Source: Diphasiastrum complanatum
Taxonomy: Eukaryota > Streptophyta > Lycopodiopsida > Lycopodiales > Lycopodiaceae
Length of the DNA stretch: 64,000 nt
Reading direction: 5' to 3'
Assembly (NCBI GenBank): GCA_029204225.1
Contig: CM055092.1
Location: 76,749,950-76,813,949, forward strand
Every line of letters begins with the position of its first letter. Position 1 is the first letter of the stretch. The notes beneath the pieces were generated by a model, which ran no database searches, was not told the DNA's origin, and saw nothing but the letters and a program-made list of their open reading frames with translations. Shown here piece by piece: positions 57,259 through 64,000 of the stretch. The position numbers and the translations under genes were made by a program.

Positions 57259-58990
57259 GTGTGTGTGTGTGTGCCCGCACGCGTGTGCGTATGTATGTAT
57301 TGTTAGGGTAAAAAGACTGTTTAAATATATTTTTAATTTTTTTTCTTTTTATAGTTTAGTTAGTGTTAATTGAACCCAAAGATGATCAATCAACGCATTG
57401 AAGAACAACATAATGATAACATGGACATTTTTTTAGGATTGATTTAGATTCAAGGAGGTTCATGAACATGGACATGTTGTACAGCTGGGGACGATATTGA
57501 TGTCCATAATCTAGTGGTTTCTTGTTGCTAAGGTTTGTCTTTGCCATGTTTGAGATTTGGAGCCTGGACTAATGAGCTAGAACTTGGTTTGCTAAGCTCA
57601 AAGTTTATGTTGATATATATCGTAAGAGCGATACGAAGATGATGTAGTTAGCATCCTTTCTTATGGTTGTTTGGGCTACCACATGGAAAACCATGAGCAC
57701 AATTCCATGGATAGGGACATTCGTAGGCATTTCTATGGGAAGAGTTTAAGGTGGATTTGAGGTTGGCCATGATTGATCCAAAGTTGCTTGAGACTTCCTT
57801 TGTTGATTGAAGCAAACATGTACCATCAAAGACTACACAATGTTGCAATGGATCGTGATCCGGAACGTGCGTTTCGGATTGTTAGCGATCCACAACCTGG
57901 ATTGCAAATATATTTATATATATTCTAATTTTTTAGGGTAAAAAGATTAATGGCTGAATTGTTATTATTTTAGTTTAGTTAGTCTTATCTAAACCTAGAA
58001 ATGGTCAGTCAATGCATCAAAAGAACAACATATTGTTAACCTAGAGATGCAAAAATGACATCGCACAAAGCTATATTGATCCGTTCAATCACAAACAGAT
58101 ACATTGCAAACCAAAAACATGTTGGAGTGAAAACAATCAATGTTACAAGCTTACTTTATCCAACTCAATGGGAAGGCACCTAACATCATGAAACTTATGA
58201 TGTAATCAAAATGTAGGAGAAGTCCAAAGAGTGCTACAAACCACATGCCCTCTACTTGTAAACCTACTATCTTGAGCATTGACATCTTTGCGTCATCTTC
58301 TTCTTCTTTTTTGGCATATGCACTTTCACTACATCTTTCCATTGGATTTTTGTTTACCATAGGGGACAATGTTTCTCTTAGTAGGGGAAAGTTTTCAAGA
58401 TGTAACTAGGGGCTTCACTATTGTCGTATGGACATGGGATCTTATTGTTGCACATAGACCTTTGAAAACCCTCAATAATTTCTTTGGGCCCATTTGGTCA
58501 TGTGGTAGGGGCGAGATGCATGCGATCGTATTGTTTCACATAGACCCTCAGTAATTTCTTTGGGCGCATCTGGTCTCTAGTCATGTGGTAGGGACGAGAT
58601 TCATAGATAGGGCCCTAGGCTTTTAATAGGGCAAACAATCCTAAATCACCTCTAGAGAGTATAAATTGTTATTGGCTTATCTCATTTTGTAGGACATGGT
58701 TATACAGATTTAGAGTGTCTTTGAGGGAGAACTTGGTGACAATCTTCTCATGTTGAGGGGCCTACACAATAGTTATTGTTGATTGTTTCGATATCATATA
58801 TGGACATTGTTATTCTATTAACAGTTCACTGCATTGTTTTATTATTTTGTACATGATCTTGTATAATGGTCCCAACTTTGAGAAAAAGAGGACGCTCTAA
58901 GAGAACCACTAATTCATCTACCTTTCTTCTAGTAGCATGTCATTGTAATATGTTTGCAGCTTGTCATGTTTGTCATTCATAATGATAACC
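56906..58990. other. Non-coding DNA in intron 2
   Basis: Includes CACA-rich DNA, a (TA)n tract at 57200-57254 followed by a (GT)n tract at 57257-57273, and AT-rich sequence with no recognised domain. A related motif (TTTAGGGTAAAAAGA.T) occurs at 57301-57320 and 57937-57952, so part may be a duplicated unknown repeat. Confidence 0.4.
57200..57273. repeat. (TA)n(TG)n compound microsatellite
   Basis: TA tract 57200-57254, then TG tract 57257-57273. Confidence 0.93.
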
Positions 58991-58998
58991 TTAGCTAA

Positions 58999-59070
<72 letters not shown>

Positions 59071-59090
59071 AGAAGAAGAAGAAGAAGAAG
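58999..59090. repeat. (TG)n(AG)n(AAG)n tract at LINE 3' end
   Basis: TG 58999-59018, AG 59018-59066, AAG 59067-59090. On the minus strand this is TTC units then TC units directly after the LINE 3' end AATAAAGC. Confidence 0.95.
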
Positions 59091-60503
59091 CTTTATTAAT
59101 GTCTTGTCCATGCCCTCAAGCATATAAGATTGAACAATACATCAAAAAAGATGGAAACCAGACGGATCAATGTCGTCAACCAACAAACTGAAAAAAGATC
59201 TAACTAAGAAGAGATTAATAGTCAGGATTATATGGTACGTAAACCATGTACAAATTCAATTGGACATCTCTTCAATTCTCTAACTCTGACTCTAACTCTG
59301 AGCCGTCTTAGTTTTCTTAACAAAGCTCTCATTTCTAGCAATAGGTTTGAGATCTACAAATCAAATAATACCATCTCTGTAGATCAACCGTTTTCCATTT
59401 GTTGAAGCTTCTTGTTTTGCTTTTTTCCGTTCTTGGACCTGAATGAAGGTAACGTCTTCGTCCAGGTATATCTTAGTATCTCATAGTTTTGATCTCTTAC
59501 CTGGCACTTCACGACGATGCGATGCAGACGTGAAGAAGCATATGACGAGAGTATCTGGATCCTTCTTAGGACGCCAAGCAGTATCAATACCTTTGTTATG
59601 GTGCTGAAGAGTATCTTCCAAAAACTTTTTAGCTTCGCCAACAACATCCTGGGAGTTTATAACACCTCTGACGCGAACGTTAAGGGCTTTCTGCTCTCAC
59701 AGACGGCTCTCGGTGAACGTAGCTGACATAAATGAAGGTGGTGTAGCAGTATGAGACCCTTTAAGTACATCTGCCCAGGTCTGGACAGGCGTATGATGCT
59801 GCTCCAACTGATTTTCAAGCTGATGGATCTTAACTGAATTAGTCGTGTGAGAGGAAGCTTCACTTTTAATAGCTGCAACTTCTCTCCTGAGATCTTCAAT
59901 AGACATGTCCATCTTCTGAAGGTGCGATTGCACAACTAGAATCATAGATTCATGGGAAGCAAGTCGTTCCCTGTGATTATTAAGGTATGGGAATATGCGG
60001 AGTTGATTTTCACGAAGAAGAGCGACCAAGGCGAATGAAGGTGAAGCTGGTTCTGAGGTGGTTGGAGTTAGAGGGAGAGCTACAGTAGGTATTCGATGGC
60101 GAGATAGGATCTGCAACAGGCATAGAAATAGAAATAGGCATAGCTGGAGATGTAGAAGAGGTTGAGACTGCGGCAAGGGAATCGAAAGAAGATGGCTGAG
60201 GGGTAGAGGAAGGTGCTACCTGCAAGTCTGCATGAAAGCAAGGGGGGCAGCTCCCCTTGTTACCTCCCTTCTTGTTCTTTGTCATGGTACAGCCAGCAAG
60301 CGATGTTCAAAGATGAAGCTAGGGCGCCAAACAGCCAAATAGCATTGATAATGGCAGCTCAGGTCATCGTGCTGAAGCAGGCCAGCGCTCTCGCCCTCAG
60401 CAAGCAGAGCTCCGGCCAGCGCTCAGGGTAAGCAGGCCAGCACGCGATCAGGTCAGCATGCGATGGGGAGAGATGGCGCCACAGATCAGCAGGCCATCGC
60501 TCG

Positions 60504-60505
<2 letters not shown>
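59091..60505 (-). mobile_element. LINE, ORF1 plus 3' end, internally deleted
   Basis: Minus strand: ORF1 starts MTKNKKGGNKGSCPPC at 60285, shifts frame, and has a coiled coil (MDMSIEDLRREVAAIKSEAS, 59900-59840), then WADVLKGSH, an RRM-like part (KFLEDTLQHHNKGIDTAW, QERKKAKQEA, GKRLIYRDG; 59640-59390). Endonuclease and RT are absent. The 3' UTR ends GGCATGGACAAGACATTAATAAAGC (59114-59090 reversed), matching the plus-strand LINE end at 52958-52985. It is bounded on both sides by (GA)n tracts in the same orientation (59018-59066 and 60506-60558). Confidence 0.82.

Positions 60506-60558
<53 letters not shown>
60506..60558. repeat. (GA)n microsatellite at LINE 5' end, upstream of exon 3
   Basis: About 26 GA units. 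Exon 3 starts 58 bases later. Confidence 0.95.
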
Positions 60559-60560
<2 letters not shown>

Positions 60561-60616
60561 AGAGAGTTGCTAGACATTTGTAATTTAGATTGTTACTCAT
60601 ATTATGCTTGTGGCAG

Positions 60617-60709
60617 GTCACCAACACACCTTGGGGAGAGAGAGTTACTTTTGTCTTCGACCCAAAATCAGACGTGATTGCAAAAGCGCTTCATGTTAGC
60701 CCTTTCATG
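60617..60709 (+). CDS. DUF1365-family protein, exon 3
   Basis: Acceptor CTTGTGGCAG|GT and donor ATG|GTTTGC bound 93 bases, 31 codons in phase 0, continuing exon 2 directly: VTNTPWGERVTFVFDP, then DVIAKALHVSPFM. Plant DUF1365 proteins have TNTPWGERV.F and K.LHVSPFMDM at this place. The next exon, expected to start with D-M-like residues, was not found up to 64000. A (CT)n tract starts six bases after the donor (60717-60745), and a (GA)n tract lies 58 bases upstream. No stops or frameshifts. Confidence 0.9.
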
Positions 60710-60714
60710 GTTTG

Positions 60715-60716
<2 letters not shown>

Positions 60717-60745
<29 letters not shown>
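60717..60745. repeat. (CT)n microsatellite next to the exon 3 donor
   Basis: About 14 CT units starting at intron position +8. Confidence 0.95.
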
Positions 60746-60747
<2 letters not shown>

Positions 60748-63700
60748 GTGCCTTCATGTCAATTTATAACTGTTTAGCTCTTTGAACCTATTAAGCAATT
60801 GGTTTGTTAGGGTATGACAACAATCTTGTGTCACATGTTATGCGAAAGTTCACCACCGAGTAGCAACTGGGCCCTCAAAATGAAACATTGATAACTTGAT
60901 TTTTTGATCCTCACTTTTTGGGTACAATCGAAATTGCATCAGCCAGCTAATTCCCTATTTCATTATTTTTCAATGTATACTCTGTGCTTTGTCCCTAAAG
61001 TCTTGGATGAGAGTTGTCCCAGAACTCAAAGGAGGAATAAGTGCAAATATGAGCTTATACCATGAATAAGAGCATCTAGAGCTGAACTAACGATTTCATG
61101 CATACTTGTCATGAAAGGGGTAGGAGCAGCCATGGTCATTGAAGCTTGAGGATCATTCCTTTATGCAAATTATTCTATTTTGTTTTTCTCTAGCTTATTA
61201 TTTTTAGATTCCATAGACATTGATGTTTGCTGATGTCAATCTGGTGTTCTATACGGCCTAATATGAAGTAAGATCCTCTAAAGAGCTTGAGGATGTTTGT
61301 GTGGTTGGCATGATGACAAACAAAGAAGCGATTTATATCAAATTGGAATAGGTTTGTGGTAGTAACCTTAGTTGCCCGTTCCGGTACGTGACCCTCAAAA
61401 AAAAATAAAAAAATACATTTTTTTACAAAGGAAAAAAAAACCATATCCTGAGCTCTCAACCTTAGAATTCAGAATGATCTAAACCATATGAAGAATCTAC
61501 CTCATTCTCTACCTGAGTAAATCTAGCTTTGAGTCAGATTAATTTGGTTGTAGTTTAACTATACACCAATGGAAGAATTATCTCTATTTCTATCTCTATT
61601 TCTACATGTGTCTGATCAGTAGCTCTATTTCTATAGAGTGATTGTGTCTTAATAATAGACCACAAGTAATTCCAATTTCTATTTAGAATGATTCTTGCCT
61701 GATCCATTCAGTAGCTCTAAACCTTAGTTTAGAGTGATCCAAATCTTACCTGAAACTATAATAATCATAGTAGCTCTGAACCTTAGTTTAGAATGATCCT
61801 CTGAACACAGTCCATGGCTATATGTATATAAATACATCATCCTGTAAATAGGTACCTCTGACAATGCACTCAACACTGTCTCACATAGATTAAAATGTTG
61901 AACAGTAAATCCTGAGAACTATAGTGTTCTTTCGCACCTAATCAAAACTAGTCTCCAACTCTATCAGTATAGGTCACTCATGATCCGCCATAGATTGGAT
62001 CCAAATAGATATTTGTTTTAGTTTGATAGATCTTTGATAGATATTAGTTTTGCAGAAGTCGTGGGCCAGCAGGGTCATATATCCGGATTCCGCCATAGTT
62101 TTAGTTTGCAGGGTCCATGGCGGATATTATCTAATATCTATTTGGACTGCTGGTAGATCTTTGATAGATATTAGTTTTGCAGAAGTCGTGGGCCAGCAGG
62201 GTCAGATATCAAATTTTTTATAATTACATTAACTTGTTCCGACCCAGTACGTTCCGGAACGTACGGAACGGAACGGGCTTCTAAGGTAGTAACTATGATA
62301 TACACAGTTTGAAAGAGCATTGATTACTATCCATGTGTACAACCATATCTGTTTTGTGCATGATAGGTAATTTGCACGTGATTTAAGGCTAGTGCGCACA
62401 TATCCAATATCATTGATAATGCTTGCCCTAAGATGCACTGGAATGGTCTTTCGGGCACGTTCCAAAACGTAGCGTTCCAGTACCTTGAAACGCTGTAAAA
62501 AAAAAGTTTGAAATTTTTTTAAAGCCCACAAAACCCCATTTCCAGCCCATCAAAAGGAGAGAAGAAGAGCCTGGGGAGAGAAGAATAGGAGGCCAAATGG
62601 TTAGTGTGAGCACTCTATGTGAAGGCCATGATGAGTGGAAGGTGATTGTAGCACATAGAGGGCAAGAGTGACTAGTGGAGATTTGCACGCAAAGCAATTT
62701 CTTGAAGCTTTTTTTCACCCTCACCCTTTTTTTCTTTACTTTGCTTGGAGGCTATAGTGCATCATTTTGAGTGATTCTTGTTGATAGGATTGGCTGTGGG
62801 AGAGAGAATGATGGCATGTTCCCAAGCTTCTTTATGCTGGTGGTCACCATGAGCATTCGTGTGGTTGGTGTGCATGAGGCCTTTTGTATAGTTTTTTTTT
62901 CTAGGTGTAGGGTTTAGGGTAGCAACCATATGTGGCCTAGGCATGTGGTATGGGGCTGAGCTCTCTCGTGATGCATGTATGCTCCTCTCTCAAATGGTGA
63001 GTACGAAGAGCCTTGCATGTGGGGGGGTCTCCAAGTGGCATCAGCGTGTAAGTCTAGTGGCTGCCTCATGGTGTATCTGCTGCCACCCTGTAGGCATTGT
63101 GGTCTGTCGATATTTGCCTGCCATGTTTTGCGTAGGTGCATGAGGTCATGGCCTGACTCTAGGGCATGCGTGTGCTCCACCTTGTGGTCTTTTGCAAACA
63201 CCTCCCATTGCCGCCATAGAAATTGCCGCCTTTGTGGAACCAGGGCCACTACTCTCAATAGCCCCCTTCCCCAACTGACTCCCTTGATGGAAAAGCCTCT
63301 CTTGTAGATGATGGCCTTGATGCTGCTGCTGATGGTGGCCGTGATTGTCATGGTCTGGTTACCACCGTACTTGACATTTAGGCCCATGACGACTATTGCT
63401 AATCCTAGCCCACATATGTGACAATTAGTTATCCATAATGTAGCAGCTCACATTTAGCACCACACCTAACTTAACTAGGGCCTAGCTCAGTTGCCAATCT
63501 ATATCGTACATGTTTGTTAATCAATCTTCTTGGCAATCAGTCCATCCGGGGCTGCTTTGGGGCCATAAGTGGGACTGACAAAGCTGTTTCAGTCTTTTTC
63601 CAATCACACAAGGCTCAAAATATTCTGCCTAAAATGTAACTTTTTGTAGTACTTACGAGTAAATTAGATGTTGAAGATAATGTAGAGTGTACAATATATG

Positions 63701-64000
63701 TTAGAGAATTTGCATTTAAATATTAAATTTTGGTCAGTGCATACAAGAATGATATTTTAGACCCTTTTGCAGACAAATTCTAGTTGAAACTTTAGTACCC
63801 TTTTTGCGAGATTTCATGCTAACGAATGAGTGGCTTGATTATTGTTACCCCTGAGGTAGACTCTATTCCAAATCCCTTGTTGTCTTTCCAAGTCGGAGCT
63901 ACTTGGAGAGCTGTACTAGCTATCTTTTACGATAAAACAACCACCTTACACAAGTGACTTGGTATCCTTGTAGTTCTAGGGTTCATCAAAAAACTAATTT
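60746..64000 (+). other. Intron 3 of the DUF1365 gene (as far as the window goes)
   Basis: No further DUF1365 exon and no recognised transposon domain. A duplicated block around TTTGATAGATATTAGTTTTGCAGAAGTCGTGG occurs at 62031-62082 and 62158-62209 (AAGTCGTGGGCCAGCAGGGT in both). A GC-rich part at 62900-63400 has overlapping frames on both strands without a recognised domain. Confidence 0.5.

Larger units (their letters stand above)
40727..60616 (+). other. Intron 2 of the DUF1365 gene (19.9 kb)
   Basis: Donor GTAAAG, acceptor TTGTGGCAG. It carries a Gypsy element, a hAT transposase gene and its inverted copy, two LINEs, BED-finger palindrome, microsatellites and a minisatellite. 40727-41530 contains no recognised sequence. 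Confidence 0.85.
32652..60709 (+). other. DUF1365-family gene (whole span in window, 3' end missing)
   Basis: Three exons with matching phases and standard GT...AG borders give 217 residues of one continuous protein: exon 1 (32652-33103), exon 2 (40621-40726), exon 3 (60617-60709). Intron 1 is 7517 bp (phase 2), intron 2 is 19890 bp (phase 0). After exon 3 a donor at 60710 opens intron 3, which runs past the window end. Plant DUF1365 proteins are membrane-anchored proteins of unknown biochemical function. The C-terminal part, with the rest of the domain, is not in the window. All long frames inside the introns are transposon-derived. Confidence 0.88.

Noticed and set aside
62914-63387. 157-codon minus-strand frame near the window end
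   Set aside because: Overlapping frames on the other strand, odd composition, no recognisable motif and no match to the expected next DUF1365 exon.

Overview
This window is nuclear DNA of a land plant with a large, repeat-rich genome. The evidence is two plant-type host genes, plant retrotransposon families with tRNA-Met-type primer sites, plant-type hAT transposases, very long transposon-filled introns and many (CT)n, (TA)n and (GT)n tracts. A fern, gymnosperm or other large-genome lineage fits, but I cannot name the species. No rRNA, tRNA, CRISPR or bacterial features were seen.

Two host genes can be supported. (1) An apparently intact CAF1/POP2-type mRNA deadenylase lies on the minus strand (CDS 22119-21301) with a predicted intron that ends right before its ATG. 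(2) A DUF1365-family gene lies on the plus strand. Its first three coding exons are scattered over 28 kb: exon 1 at 32652-33103, exon 2 at 40621-40726, exon 3 at 60617-60709. Intron 1 is about 7.5 kb and intron 2 about 19.9 kb. The last exon or exons lie beyond the window. Almost everything between 33 and 60 kb that looks coding is transposon DNA inside these introns.

Layout. 1-3529: degenerate Copia pol and 3' LTR with a (CT)n tract. 3530-5205: minus-strand Copia relic. 5211-6600: minus-strand Gypsy relic (integrase end plus LTR). 7195-8940 and about 15380-15770: two halves of a Penelope-like element, separated by a Gypsy LTR fragment and a degenerate Gypsy element (11158-15370). 15775: CACTA-type terminus. 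17909-20850: minus-strand Copia with a 1.19 kb LTR, just downstream of CAF1. 21301-22800: CAF1. 25320-30600: a mosaic of three Copia pieces and a second long LTR. 32200-60709: the DUF1365 gene. Intron 1 holds a minus-strand LINE split by a hAT relic. Intron 2 holds a Gypsy element with internal deletions, a hAT transposase gene next to a 1.27 kb inverted duplication of itself, two internally deleted LINE copies, a second small BED-finger palindrome, a minisatellite and AT-hook coding DNA. 60710-64000 is intron 3 as far as it goes.

The most interesting observations are: the cryptic, very-long-intron DUF1365 gene; a LINE family whose copies abut (CT)n/(GA)n microsatellites, one copy on both sides, which suggests microsatellite-targeted insertion; the long hAT palindrome, which would give a hairpin RNA if transcribed; and complementary (GA)n and (CT)n tracts tightly flanking exon 3.
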